From: Fallopia convolvulus
Taxonomy: Eukaryota; Streptophyta; Magnoliopsida; Caryophyllales; Polygonaceae
Reading direction: 5' to 3'
NCBI GenBank assembly: GCA_964016875.1
Contig: OZ024724.1
Coordinates: forward strand, 50,904,438-50,968,437
Length of the DNA stretch: 64,000 nt
Of this stretch, positions 32,184 through 44,810 are shown one piece after another (within the stretch, counting starts at the first letter, position 1; each line of letters starts with the position of its first letter). Position numbers and translations under genes: made by a program. The notes beneath the pieces were generated by a model that was given only the letters and a program-made list of their open reading frames with translations, did no database searches and had not been told where the DNA came from.

Positions 32184-35100
32184 GTACAATGCACATATAT
32201 TACTGTCCATCTTTTTTTTACTTGGAACACTGATCTAATCTAAAATTCTAGGTCGTTATTCCACATGGGTGGTCTAGTGGTAAGAGGCATGGGGGATGTT
32301 GGGAATTTTCAAATTTAATCCTTGCCTCCGCTCCTACACTTAGGTGAAAAACCAAGTCTCACCATTGTTTCTACTATTAGATCGAGCCGGTCTGTGTAAG
32401 CTGGTTTACCTGGTTCGTGGACTGCCGGCTAATTCACGGACACCGAATTTACCACCAAAAGTGGATCCCTCGATAAAAGAAAATCCTAACCGTTTGACTA
32501 AATATCGGAACACATGACTACTTTCCATCTCCCAGCACTCATAATCACGTACGTAATAATCATAATAGAATAAAAATAATAAAAATAATGCAATTAGACA
32601 TAAATAATACTTCATAATGATATGCAAGAGGTGAAGAGGAGAGGCACTTATCGATCGTAATGCTTTGATAAATAAAGTAATATATTATGGTCCGTTATTC
32701 TATAGAGTTTTGTTTTTATTTTATTGCATGTGATATAAATTAGCCTTATAAAACGCAATACAAATATTTTTTTAAACTCTAACAACTACTCCCTTTATTT
32801 TACAATGTAAGTCGTTTCTATCTCTAAAAAGTGTTTTATAATATAAGTAATTGATTCTCTTATTTAATGTAAAACTTTCTAAAATAGGTCAACTCTATTT
32901 AATTTACTTAACATTCCAACAACAATCATTAATGTACTCAAGTAATTCTAGTGATTAAAGATCGAGTTAATAATGCATGTGATAAAAATAAGCATTAAAT
33001 TATCATCTTTTCCATTTTAAGCTTGTCTTAATTCCTGTACAAAATCAAAAAGCGACTTACATTGCGAAACAGAGGTAATAGTTTGGACCACTTAATATTG
33101 TTTGCGGGACATTTTTCACTTATCAATATATTAGGCTTATTTTTGGCCATTTAATACCAATATTTTTTTTTCATAACCATATGAATAACGACTTTTATAA
33201 AAAAAATGTCATAAAGTTTTTCAAACACCTAGTCAAGCGATTGAGATATCAAAATAGTATCATTATATCTTCGTTTTGGTTTCCATATAAAGACAGTGCC
33301 AAAACCAAAAACAAAATGCAACAAAAATTAGATTATATACTTTAGTAATATTTCAGATTTGCCTTTGACATCTAATGAAGCGATTAAGCTTCAATTCTAA
33401 TGATAGTAATGAAAAATCTTCATTGGCCAAAAATAAAAAAGAAGAAGAAATATTACAGATCTAAGCGGTATTATTTGTCACAAGTCACAGCACGATCGAA
33501 ACTTGTGATATAATCCTTCCATTATGTTCCACGATCCCTTCAATCAAGATCAAGATTCTCTCAATATTATTAATATATACTCGTATTTCTAACGTTTAGA
33601 AGCTTCCCATATACATTATTAATTAATTAATTTAATAAATATGTAGATAGATTCAATTAATCAATCAAATTAATGAAATATCTTATAATTTGCTATGTAG
33701 TGGAGAAGCTAGGGATAAAGGAGTACCTGCCAGCATACCTAGACCCAGATTTGAGGCCGGAAGAGCTCTTGACCGGAGTTAGTTTCGCTTCGGGCGCCAC
33801 TGGTTACGATCCGCTAACGCCGTCGTTAATGTCAGTGATTCCGTTATCCCAACAGCTAGAGATGTTCAAAGAGTACATAGGGAAGGTAACGGCGTTAGTT
33901 GGACCCGAAAGAGCAAGTTTCATTATAAGCAATAGCTTATACGTAGTGGTTGCGGGAAGCTGCGACATCGCCAACACCTATTTCGGCACTCTTTTAGTTA
34001 GGAGAGCTCAATACGACTTCAACGGTTATACCGATCTCATGCTCAATCACGCTTCCTCTTTTCTCCAGGTTTGTTTTTACAATTATTTTAATTAATATGA
34101 TATCTTATATCAATTACCTTTGTATAATATATACTTACGACTTAAGAATTAAGCTTCACTTTATTGGTCTAACTTACGGAGCATCATTGACTATAAAGTA
34201 ATGACAACTAGCGACTTGTAGTACGCGTACTGCTTTGGATTTGAGCCCGCAATGTTGGGCCGTGGGCGGTCCCCTAAAAGTGCGAATGGCTCTTCTTACG
34301 TATATTAAAAAGCTACTTATTTCCATAAAAACACAACTATTAGAGCTGAACTGTTAAGTTAATACATATACACTAGATCCTCTTGTAGAGTCTTGAAGAT
34401 TGGTTGAGAGAAAAGTAAGGTTTGAAATAATAACATAAAAGAAGAAATCTGCCCAATTTCATGATTAATTAATCTCTTAAATAGAAGAGAGAATAAGAAA
34501 TTAGGGTTTACGAGATTAGGGTTAGCTTATTTATTTATTGGTTAGCTTTATTTATGGCCACTTAATTTTTACACTACACGCTGACCCCTTAAATGTTATG
34601 ATTTGTTGGCCAAAGTCATGTATTTAAATATCGGGGCGATACGGTGCGGATGTGTATCAGACAATCTAACACATCTCCTCATGCTTATCAAACGATCAAA
34701 CACATCTCCTTATGCTTATCAAACGATCAAACACATCTCCTTATGCTTATTGGAGAATCAATCTCATCCTCTTATGCTTATCTGATGATAAAACACATCA
34801 TTTACACTTCTCGGACGATCAATCACGTCCTCTTATACTTATCGAACGATCAAACATGTCCCCTTATGCGAGCTTGCTCTAGCTACTTATCAAAGAAACC
34901 ATAACAACCTAGCAATTTCCTAGGCTAAAAATTAATTTGCTTTGTCTCAAATTGAGCGTTTCTAAAAACAACCAAACAAAATCCAAAGACTTATCCTCCT
35001 AAATAAAACCTCATCAAACCTTAGGGACCTCATGGGATAAAAACCACACCCAGGAAAACAATACATCCTTTTTTTTTAGCTAATGGTAAAATTTATAGAA

Positions 35101-38100
35101 GAAGGGGAGAGAATACACAAGCATGTATCATACCAAGGATATATGACAAAAACACAAGCTTCAAGAGCACCTAAAACACATCCGATTACCCGGCTTCGTC
35201 CTTAGCTAAGTACATGCTTATGCAAGAGCACTAGTACAAAGTAAGGGCATGAGAGCCTATGCGTAGGTCATTCCTTTCCTTGTCTCATAATGTCTTTATA
35301 AAGCTACAAAGACACTCAACAAAAGGAAAGGAAAGGGAGTGTTGTATCCTTGCAATACAACCTTATTCATATTCCTAAAAACTTGTAAGATTTTTAATTA
35401 CTCTATCCTTGCAAGCCCTTGCTTCCTTTGTTAACTTGGACATCGAATGCCCTCACCCATAGGCATTGTCTTGCGGCATCTTGGCTCGCTTGAACTTGAG
35501 TGATGCAGCTAGCCATGATGTGAGAACTGGATCATTTGATGCAGAGTGGAGTGTACTACCTCCATAGATGAATCCATGGCCGTCTCAAGATCGTGTTGTA
35601 TGTTGAAGAGACGTTAACTACGAGGAACTCAACTTCCACGCTCTTTCCGGCCAGGGTCACTTGCATCCTCAACAAAGCTAGCGAAAATACTGGATACATG
35701 CCAAGTCCTACAAGTTGCATTCTTACCTCTTCTAAATCTTCCTTCCATAGGCCTAGCGTTTTGAATAGCTTATAGTAAATAATTTCCACTGAGCTCCCTA
35801 AGTCTACTAACAAGAGCTTCATTTCATATCCCACTACCTCTATCATAAGAATTTATGGGTCATTGTGTGAAATATGTATTCCTCGTAGGTCGGTGTTAAT
35901 AAAGACCTTGTGCTTTGTCCGTCTTCTCGAGTTCACGTGAACTCGGGTGTCGCATTAATCAGTTCAAACTCATGCAAGCTTTGCCTATATTCTGTCTTAG
36001 CATCTCCTTGTTTCTTATACTTTCAATCAATCACTTGTACTACCTACTAGTTTAAAATTTCCCCATTAAGGAGATTCCTATTATGTTGCTCTTCTTCAGC
36101 AGTGTCCATAGCTGAGGTCGCATCAACTCACCTCTCTGGTTGTCCTCGATGGAAGAGCAGTGCTGCTCACCGTGTCCCATGGTCACGCCAACCCTAGACT
36201 TATCATCGCTACCTTCTATTTCTACCCATAACTCCATAAATTTAGTAGTGAACTTGCTCAAGTTGTCCCCTTTCTACATTCTCAATGTGAAGAGCTATCT
36301 AGAGATATCGGGTCTTTGTTGTTGGTCAAGAACCGACTCACAAACTTCCTGGTCAATTGATCCCCATGAGTAAATTAAATTAGCTTGTAGTGCATGGAAC
36401 CACTTGATGTATCAACAATGCCATCTTACATGTGTATAGGAGACTATATGATTCATTTATTGACTTTTCCTATCGTAGAGCTCGAAAGTCGGCATGGAGA
36501 ACCTGGGTAGTGGGTCATGTTGGAGGATCGATTGGACAAACGGGTAGAAGTGAGTCGAACTAACTTTTATTCAACATGCTCATGGGCGGAGATCATCGCC
36601 TCTTTGTGTCTGCTTATTATTTATCGTAACCCTTCCTCTGTAACGCAATTACATCTATGGTCTTGGACTAGGTTCGGGCTTGCACTTCACAACCTCCATT
36701 GATAGCCTTGACGTCTCCCTTCGCATGATTGCATCTGGTCGATTCACTCTTGGCATCCAAGATTTTGACAATCTCGGTATCTGATATTCATCGTGGGTGA
36801 AGGTCGCAGTCGTATGCATTGTGATCCTAGGCTTGTCGTTGCGGGCTGAATCACATAGGCTTCACGTGCTCGACGATACAAGTGGTGTCAATGTCACCCT
36901 TGATGTGATGGTTTCCCACACACTCGCAAGAATACGAGATCTGTTGTAGTAGTAGATTAGGATCGAATCACGGGGATTATATCTGCTTTAGCTAATTCTA
37001 GAAATAATTTCTAAGCCAAAATATGGAGATTTATGGTGTATTTCTAACTACTAAAAACAATTAAAACAAGTAAATTATGAGAATAAAAAGTATATGAGAA
37101 AGCAAAGTTCCAAGGAAAGGAATCCCCACAACTTTGATCCACGGAGTTTGAATCTCACTCTTACCTAAACTGAATTGGATATTTCTGTTATGAAGGTTAT
37201 TGTCTAATGTCATAAATTAACTTTTCTCAAAGCTTAACTTAATGTACTTCTATCAAATTAAGAACCCACTCTCTTGACGAAACAAAACCTATAGAAACCC
37301 TTTAAGCACTTAGAAATCTAGATGGTAAACTAAACTTGCCCCACTCTCGTGATGCATCAAACTTGACAAAAACATCTAGAAATTCTATTACAATTAACCA
37401 CATAGAATCTAATCTCAAGTTCAATTCTAGTTTTTCCAAATAGATAGAACCACCTCTCGATGTGTTCTCTCTATTTTGTTTACTTACTTAGACTGCCACC
37501 TCTCGATGCACAACCTAAAGAAGACTCTAAAAAGTTTAAACCTATTAGATTAAGCCCCTAGAATCAAATCATATTAATTTTCCAACTCAATTCAAGCAAA
37601 AAATATTGATTTTAATCCGCTTTACATCGTTGGGATCAACCAAACCCTAGAACTATAGAATTTAGCCTAGCATAATTGAAATCATGATCAAAACAATTAA
37701 ATTAGACATGGAAGAAGAAATAAAACCAATATTGAAAGAGAAACTTAATAATAATTCAATTTCAAGACACAAAGTAGATCCAAGAATGCAAAAATCCCAA
37801 CTTGAAAGAGTGTAGAACTAAATCCTTAGAAATTCTCTCTTTCCTCTCTACTTGAAATTAGAAAATAATAATAATCCATAATAATGTTCTAACTTAAGCT
37901 CCAAGTAGTCTTAGAAAATTCCTAAAACTTATGCCAAAAGATATCCCAAAAATAAAACCAATTCAGGTCCAAAAAGGAGTAAGAAAGCCTAAAATCTCGG
38001 TGCGCACTTGGTGCTGTCATGACCCGTGACGGGGGTCACGACCCATGACAGGCCATCTGAGAGCACTTCTTTGCTTTGTTTGCACTTGTTTTGGCTCGTG

Positions 38101-41100
38101 ATGGCCTCCACGACCCGTGATAATGCTTCTAACCTCTTCCTTCACTCCTTAGCTTGCATTTTGACTTGTAATAGCTCCTCCATAACTCTTAAAAGCTCTT
38201 GGAATCCTCAAATCTTCATTCCTTAGTGTTAGTTGTGGCCTTTAAGCTTCATTAAGATCTTGTCCTCATGTATTCATCTCCTCTTGACTCCAAAACACCA
38301 TCAAAAGACATATAAAGCAAAACAAACTTGTGTAGACCTGCATGCTACGAATAATACTAAAATCAATACAAAAAGACCAAAACCTAAGCTAGAAAAGGAT
38401 AAATCTAATCCTAAATGCTCAATGAAACTACTCAAAACTAGATGACATCAAAATACCCCATACTTAGACTTTGCTTGTCTCCAAGCAAAACTTAAAATTA
38501 AACCACAAGTGCAAGAAAATACATTTTGCCTCAACTTGCTCAAACTCTCATAATCATGCAAGTGGAAAGACCAAAGACAAGTGCCATCATAGCATAATCA
38601 TTATTATCAACAAGACAAACCCTTCTTAGTCCCTAAACCTCACAAGGATAAATGTGTTTCACTCACACTCAATGTGTTTAGGATAATCAATAAATGCTCA
38701 AATCTTAACTTTGAAAAACATCTACCATATGCTTGCATCAGAGTCCTAAATCTCCACCACTTGGGACAATCCACATGACATAAATCAAGATGACTTTTAT
38801 TAGGTTGTAATGGGGCCAATGTAAGAGAAAAGGGTAGGGAATTATTTGGTCTTGTGGTGCTAAATCTGAGAAAGAGAAAACTAACTGAATTGAGCAGCAC
38901 ACCAAACTTAACTTTTCTTCACTTTCTTCTTTTTCACTATCTTTTTACAACCAAACTTCAACTCCATTAACAACTTTATTCATTCAAACCCTTCTTTTTC
39001 TTCTTTTTCTTCTTTTTTTCATTGCTTTTCTCTTTTTCTTTTTTTTTCTTGTTACTAACCACTTTCTTAACTTCTATTAATCACCTCAAACACCAAAAAC
39101 ATACAACTTCTTCAAGATTAACTCTCACTTAGCATACTTAAACGTATATCCCAATTCCCGGATGGGTAAAAAGGCTAATACTTAGGCTCGAAATGCTTTG
39201 TGGAACTTCAAAAAGAAGTCATAAAAAGGCTAGAGCATGGCTTGAAATACAGGAAATTATATGTTAAAGTAGTCAAGGGATTATGGCTAACAAAACAAAT
39301 GCCTCCATCATTTCTACGTTATGCACAAAAGTCATATATTTGGCCTTGAAAAAGGTTATAACGCAAATTCTAGAGATTAAGTAATCAAAGCAAGAATCAC
39401 ACACAAAGTAGTGCAAGAGGACACATATGTAGTCCATTAGGCCAAAAATCTCACAAAGCTTTTTGTCTAGGGACCTATTCAAGCTAAAATCTTATCAATA
39501 ACTCCATGCTAGGCAATTCATCAAAGAAAAATCAATGCATTTTAGAGAAATCGAAAGCCTAGTATCATAGATAAATATCTGATCACCATGGTCAATTTTC
39601 AAGTAATGATATCTATCAAATCATCATAAGAATCTTTTTTTTCATTTTTTTTTTACACAAACAAAACAAAACATGCAAGAAAAATAAACATGCAATGCAA
39701 TACTACTAAGGTGAATACGCCCTACCCTATACTTAAACCCTATATTGTCCCCAATATAGAAATTAAACAAGAGATAGAACGAAACTCACCGGAAACTCCT
39801 AGACTGATGGTGTTTAAGAGTCTACTGAGGTGGCCGAGGAGGTGGTGGGAAAGGAGCTATAGGATCATAGAATCCACCCACGGTATGATAGTACATGTGA
39901 TACTGCATCTGGTAGATGTCTTGTTGTTGATTCTTCGGTATCGTCATGCCCTAGATCGCAATTCGTAGTGTTGTTGAAAATATTAGATCCACACCCATTT
40001 CCTCCCTCGATTACGCTTACGATTCTTAGTCCTCTTCTTTCCAAATCTAGTTTGTTCATGGGACGCTTGAGTTGCACTTTCTCAAGTGCTAATGCCAGAT
40101 CTCTTCTCGAGCTCTAATCAATTTGTGCTCTCGCTCCTAATGCCCAACCTTGCATACCGCTTCTAGGTCACCGCCTTCTGGGATCGGATCCATCGACGAC
40201 GATAATTCTCGGTCGTCATTAGTCATTAATCATGATCGCTAGTAGCTGATGTGCTCGAAGGCGGTTGTTGGGGCAGTGGTTGGGGCGACAGATTCTTCCT
40301 CCTCACTTCCCACATATGGTGCCAATTGAAGTCTCAAATTGGTAGAGAGAAACTTACAATTTGAGACAATAGCGTAAAAAGATAAATCTACCCAATTTTA
40401 TTCATGAATGTCTCTTAAATAGAAGAGAAAAAGAGATATTTGGGTTAGCTTATTTATTTACCTTATAATTATTTATTATTTATTTTTTTATTTATCATCT
40501 ACCTAATACACTATAAAGTAGAAACAATGTCAGTTGAAATAATTATGCCACGTGACATTACTTGAATAAATTAATGTCAAATTTTTTAATAAATACTATT
40601 ATAACTTATATTTTTCTTGCTATACACCCAATTTTATATATTAGTCTTTTCCATATTTACAAAACTTTAATATATAATGAATAGTTTTGATAATATAACA
40701 TTATCCTAGATTTTATAACATAGATCGAATATTTATTATGGAATAAAAATATTAATCTAATAAATTATTTTTAGAATATATGATCTAATTTAGTATATTG
40801 AAATTTTTTGTTCATACATTGATGTATTTTTAAATTATGTTGATAAAAATAAAATATGAATCCATTTGAAATTGTTTGAAGAAATTTATTTTAATTTTAA
40901 TTTTTAAAATAAAATTACAACAACTTATATTATTCTTGAATAAATATACATTCATTAGATTTTATAAAATATATAAAATATTTATATAGTTTTCTATCTA
41001 TATTGTTTATTATATATATATATTTTTCGATTATACAAAAAACGTTTAATTTTCATAATATGGAAAATATTTTAATAATATATGTAGATATATTGTGCTA

Positions 41101-43981
41101 TACATATTAGTTTTCTATGTATATGTTGCTATATTTTATAAATTATTTTGACATTAAATGATACTATGAGAGTAAATGTTTTGCTTTTGTTTTTGTGTGA
41201 ATTTAAACTATTATTTTGTCTTTCTCTCTAATATATCAGCGACAAATATGTTGTATTAATTTAGTTTATAGCTTTGCTTAAATTTCTACTTTTGTATCAC
41301 AAGAAATTCTCCATAATAGTATGTAGTTTTGTTTTGATTTTCAAGGTGAAAGAATTGAAGAAAAAATACCAATTATGAATTACTATTTTGTTATTATTTA
41401 TTGGTTAATTTTATTTACGTCTAATTAGTTTTTACACCACACCTTTAATGCTTAAATTTAATTTGTGTGTTTGTATTTAAGTCTTTCCATATGCATCAAG
41501 GTGTAGAGACAGAATCATGATTGAAATTCTAGGTATGTTGAATTTACCTTGGTATAGTGGCAGTCTTGCATACATAAAATCTATCAAAAAGAGGAATGAA
41601 CATACTAAAAAGTGAGTTGTCAACTAATTGAAGGATGTCCCAATTATGTATATGTAGAATATAATAAAAATATTAATTATCAATATCTTTTTAGTATACA
41701 AAAAATAAAGGATTAAATAACAAGTCAATAAAAAGCATTAATAAAATAAGGAAAACTAGATAGGTGATATTATCATTTTTACATAGTAAACTAAATATGA
41801 ACCTCATTAGCAATAAAGAAATAAAACAAATTGTGCAACTTGTTATAGTTGAGAGAGCAATGTAAATCCTCTATTCCACCTTTAGTGTTCCATTTCATAT
41901 TTCATTTAATTTTAAATATAAAAAATGTTCACAATATTAAAAAATTAAATCTATATTGTAAACCACTATATACATATGTCAACAAATTATACAATTTTTT
42001 AAAATTAAAAGAGCAATATTTTCTAAGAAAATCATCATTTGAATTTAAAATATTATATAATATGATTTTTAAGATAAAAACGTGCACACACACATATAAC
42101 TATCTATAATATAAATATAATTTTTTATGATTTTTTTAACCTTAATATGATTTTTAAGATAAAAATTTTCACACATATGTATATTACTATTTACAATATA
42201 ATATAATTTTTAAATAAAATTAACCTTAATTTAATATTTAAAAATTCAAGTAGAATATGATAGTGAAATACCAATGTGGTATAGGGGATTTGCATCTGAG
42301 AGGTCACAAATTGGAAAAAAAAATGGGCCTATCAGCTCAAGGGCCTAATTTTGAAGACAAAAAAAAGGAAAGAATGTGAAATAGTTTTAACGCTACTCTT
42401 TGATATATGTATAAAACCGTAGCCACTAAGCTATTTCACCTTAGCCCACTCCTCGATCGGTCCTCGCAACCTGCAATAACTTTTAGTTCCTGGCCATTTT
42501 TTTTATGCTCTCGAGTTCACGTTATTGTGTTATGGAGTAATTTATTAAAGAAACATAAAAGTGATAAAACTATTGGTAAAAACATATAAAAAATAGGTTA
42601 GGGGTTAACATTATTTAGTCATAATTAGCTAGTTACTTCCAACAAAACAAAAAAAAACAAATGTTTTTTAAATAGTAAATCAAATTTTCTAATTATAACA
42701 AGAAATCAATGATTTTGTATTTAGAGTTCTTTTAATTTTTTTTTAAAGGGTTCATAATTTTTAAAATAGGATTTTAGTTTCTAAATTCGGGTTCTTTATC
42801 TTATGCCCTAAGGGCATAGGATAGAAAACCCGATAATAAATAGGAAAAAATGTTAGGATAGAAATACCGATAATAAATAGGAAAAAAATGTTAAGTTATG
42901 ATTGCGTACGTGAGGTTGTAAATGATCATCTTAAATATACTGATAGCAAAAAATTAATAATACGTAGGGATTAAAGATAATTGTGTATAAATTTGATGTA
43001 TGTGCAGGAACTATATGGACTAGGAGCGAGGAGGATATGGGTATTAAGCGCACCGCCCATAGGGTGTGTACCCTCTCAAAGAACCGTTGGATCCTTCCCC
43101 ATCAGAACCTGTGCTGCTGATTACAACAAAGTTGCCCAAATGTTCAACTCCAAGATATCTGCCCATATTAAATCCCTCAAACCTTCATTTCCTAACTCTA
43201 GACTTGTCTATATCGACATTTATACTCCTCTCCTTGATATTATTACCAATCCCACTAAATATGGTAAGTTGCTCTTAATCCAAATCCTATCGATCAATTA
43301 AGCCTATCTAATATCTATATTTGCTTAAAAAGAAACAAAAATCCTAAAATAAAATAAAATGAACACTATGAAAATTTTAAATAGCCATAAGTGTCCGTTT
43401 AGCTGTAAAACTATGGAAATCTAAATGAAAAGTAAACAAATCTAGTTAATAATTTTCATCTTGCTTTGCATCACTGTCAATGGACTTACAACTCCCTAGT
43501 CATTCATTTCCCATATGTATAGGTAGATTACAAAATGGTAAACTTATTTCCTTCCACTCTTCTCATGAGAGAATTAATAGGGTCGCAAGTCAAGGTGAAA
43601 TTTTCATCAATGCATAGCCACATTAAAAGGGACTAGATATGTCTCGTTTGTTTTATGTTTCCATAGTTTGGTGCCAAATAACCCCTAAATAGATATATTC
43701 CAATCAAATCTTGTATAGTAGAGATTAGAAAAATCGTATTATCATAATTAATTCTTGACCATGTGAATGTTTTATAATTCATTTTTGAAGGGTTTGAGGT
43801 GGTTACAAATGGATGCTGTGGAACGGGGCTTATAGAGGTAGCGTTTTTGTGCAACCAATTGGACCCGGTTTGCCCAAATGACTCCAAGTATTTGTTTTGG
43901 GACAGTTTCCACCCTACTGAAAAAGGATACCATATTTTAACGTCCAATATTATTAATAATTATATGAACAAATTGGTGTGA
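31925..43981 (+). CDS. GDSL esterase/lipase (SGNH hydrolase, EXL-like), four exons
   Basis: Predicted secreted lipid/ester hydrolase. The exons 31925-32183, 33701-34068, 43008-43263 and 43791-43981 sum to 1074 bp, 357 residues, the usual length for plant GDSL lipases. All introns are GT-AG and the phases (1, 0, 1) keep the frame. Residues 1-24 form a hydrophobic signal peptide ending VDAQ, pointing to the secretory pathway or cell wall. Block I is GFGDSNIDPGNNNN (nucleophile Ser42). Then come PPYGKDFMGGRPTGRFSNGK, GVSFASGATGYDPLT, block III VVVAGSCDIANTYF, APPIGCVPSQRT, and block V DSFHPTEKGY (Asp332, His335). The Asn normally found in the GxND oxyanion position of block III is Cys174 here. 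I chose ATG 31925 over the upstream ATG at 31802 because it gives a proper signal peptide and lies after the TATA box. Intron 2 is 8.9 kb because of nested retrotransposons, which may lower expression. Confidence 0.93.
32250..32480 (+). mobile_element. SINE-like sequence in GDSL intron 1
   Basis: It has a tRNA-like A box, GGTGGTCTAGTGGTAAGAGG. Downstream the text TTTTCAAATTTAATCC resembles a decayed B box. The following GGATGTTGGGA and GGTTTACCTGGTTCG text resembles plant SINEs. The ends and target-site duplications were not resolved. Confidence 0.4.
32789..33075. mobile_element. Stowaway-like MITE (287 bp) in GDSL intron 1
   Basis: The left end CTCCCTTTATTTTACAATGT and the right end ATTGCGAAACAGAGG form inverted repeats sharing CAATGTAAGTCG. 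The TA target duplication (32787-32788, 33076-33077) fits Tc1/mariner-type MITEs. The rest of intron 1 (33078-33700) is AT-rich without a recognised feature. Confidence 0.75.
33701..34068 (+). CDS. GDSL lipase exon 2
   Basis: The acceptor is TGCTATGTAG|TGGAGAAG. It encodes residues 87-209, including blocks II and III (with Cys174). The donor CTCCAG|GTTTGT is at 34068/34069. Confidence 0.9.
34660..34870. repeat. 31-bp minisatellite in the left Tat LTR
   Basis: About seven units related to ACACATCTCCTTATGCTTAT plus CAAACGATCAA, the first three nearly identical and the later ones diverged. Confidence 0.8.
35556..35846 (-). pseudogene. Tat-type retroviral-like aspartic protease remnant
   Basis: The minus-strand frame shows LLVDLGSSVEIIYYKLFKTL (active-site D-S/T-G position, here DLGSS), VEFLVVNVSSTYNTILRRPW and IHLWR at the end, as in Tat/Ogre-group protease domains. 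It is only a fragment, with degenerate sequence on both sides (34910-35555 shows no recognisable gene). Confidence 0.75.
36050..36890 (-). pseudogene. Tat-type gag core, heavily degraded
   Basis: On the minus strand, in several frames, MPTFELYDRKS (about 36480-36510) matches the start of a plant gypsy gag core. TKFMELWVEIEG (about 36215-36260) matches its RFN-like end. Many stops. Confidence 0.55.
36895..39960 (-). mobile_element. Athila fragment (LTR and 3' region), minus strand
   Basis: On the minus strand the LTR starts TGATGTCATC (complement of 38441-38450) and runs to about 36895. It is preceded by the family PPT text AAGTATGGGGTATTT (complement of 38451-38470). Further upstream on that strand (to about 39770) are the conserved 3' non-coding blocks, including AGCACCACAAGACCAAATAA (near 38855) and a TTTAAGTATAGGGTAGGG copy (near 39725). 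A short Pro-rich frame like the ORF1 tail follows (about 39800-39950). Gag, pol and a second LTR are absent, so the copy is 5'-truncated. It separates the Tat gag N-terminus from its core. Confidence 0.7.
39865..40325 (-). pseudogene. Tat-type gag N-terminus and primer site
   Basis: The minus strand reads TTGGCACCATATGTGGGAA (40307-40325), a decayed form of the GGCGCCGTCTGTGGGAA primer site known from Tat-group elements. It is followed by acidic then Arg/Glu-rich gag-like text (frame 39865-40077: MQLKRPMNKLDLERRGLR). The junction with the Athila fragment is near 39960. Confidence 0.55.
41501..43007. other. Remainder of GDSL intron 2
   Basis: AT-rich sequence with poly-A and poly-T runs and no supported gene. 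The acceptor is at 43006-43007. A short GC-richer stretch near 42260-42360 (GGTATAGGGGATTTGCATCT) was not identified. Confidence 0.6.
43008..43263 (+). CDS. GDSL lipase exon 3
   Basis: The acceptor is TATGTGCAG|GAACTA. It encodes ELYGLGARRIWVLSAPPIGC through NPTKYG (residues 210-294 plus one base). The donor AAATATG|GTAAGT is at 43263/43264. Confidence 0.9.
43791..43981 (+). CDS. GDSL lipase exon 4
   Basis: The acceptor is ATTTTTGAAG|GGTTTG. It encodes FEVVTNGCCGTGLIEVAFLC and the catalytic block V, ending at TGA 43979-43981. Intron 3 (43264-43790) shows no inserted element. Confidence 0.9.
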
Positions 43982-44044
43982 TAAAAATATCACGTGTTAT
44001 CGGCCATATTCTGCTTCCTTCATAAATTTGTTTGCAAATGCTTT

Positions 44045-44050
44045 AATAAA
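44045..44050 (+). terminator. Candidate polyadenylation signal of the GDSL gene
   Basis: AATAAA lies 64 bases after the stop codon. Confidence 0.5.
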
Positions 44051-44475
44051 AACATGCATTTAGCGTGGTGTAATCTAGATTAATTTTGTCAATTTCTTTT
44101 AATTAAAACAACTGTATTGATTGGAGTATATCATTTATCATTGGCATCATTTCTTCCCTTCTTTTGAGTCTAAATGCAATGATTGATGCCTTGGGATGAA
44201 AAATAAAATGACAAGATTGAGCAAGCTGGTTTTGGGGTCTAATTCATTGATAGGCAGCCCAATAATTGAAACAAACTTGTACATTATTTTTAAGTGAAAT
44301 ATCCTTCATCAAATCCCGGACACACCCTCTCTCTCTCTTCTAAGTAAATAAGGTGTATGGTATGAATTTATCCAAAAATTCCTCAAATAGAAAAAATGGG
44401 CCTAAAGTCCAATCATGGGCAAGGACAATGTGAATCATTCCCAAGTATGGAGATGGGCTCATGCCCATAAACTAA

Positions 44476-44677
44476 GGGCCCATTTGGTACCATACCTTCG
44501 AGATGAGGAATTGGGTTAGGAATCACTCAAACCTCAATTAATGTTTGATATAGCAATGGGGTTGAGAATCAACCATTCCACATCCCAAAATTTCCATACT
44601 TTTCATACCTATTTCGTTCTCATCCCAAAACCATTTCCCATTCCAACTTGATTTCTACTATTGTACCAAACTTGCCC
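44476..44677. mobile_element. Tourist/PIF-Harbinger-like MITE (202 bp)
   Basis: The left end GGGCCCATTTGGTACCAT and the right end TTGTACCAAACTTGCCC are inverted repeats with a few mismatches. It is flanked by the 3-bp duplication TAA (44473-44475 and 44678-44680), typical for PIF/Harbinger. Confidence 0.75.
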
Positions 44678-44726
44678 TAAAGGAGTTGAGCATATATCAC
44701 GTGGGTCAAACGCAGTCAAGCACTCT

Positions 44727-44810
44727 AAGCCTTCTTTAATACGGGAATTCATGCAGAGGTAATGGCTTAAGCCTTCTTTAATACGGGAATTCATGCAGAG
44801 GTAATGGCTT
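44727..44810. repeat. Two-copy 42-bp tandem duplication
   Basis: Exact tandem copies 44727-44768 and 44769-44810, each beginning AAGCCTTCTTTAATACGGGA. They lie 50 bp downstream of the Tourist-like MITE. Confidence 0.9.

Larger units (their letters stand above)
34405..41500 (-). mobile_element. Decayed Tat-type Ty3/gypsy element in GDSL intron 2
   Basis: LTR-like segments at about 34405-34900 and about 40330-41500 share AATCTGCCCAATTTCATGAT/AATCTACCCAATTTTATTCA-type text, CTCTTAAATAGAAGAGA and GGGTTAGCTTATTTATTTA. Between them, on the minus strand, lie a degenerate primer site, gag pieces and a protease. No RT or integrase remains. The right LTR appears split by about 900 bp of AT-rich DNA (about 40480-41390), after which TATTGGTTAATTTTATTTA resumes the match to 34535. 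An Athila fragment (36895-39960) further interrupts gag. Boundaries are approximate. Confidence 0.65.

Noticed and set aside
32184..32233. Reading exon 1 of the lipase through to the stop at 32233
   Set aside because: The text after residue 86 loses GDSL similarity. The GT donor at 32184 and the acceptor at 33700 restore the family sequence in frame.
32250..32330. A functional tRNA gene in intron 1
   Set aside because: An A-box-like match exists, but there is no cloverleaf and the B box is degenerate; SINE-like is the better reading.
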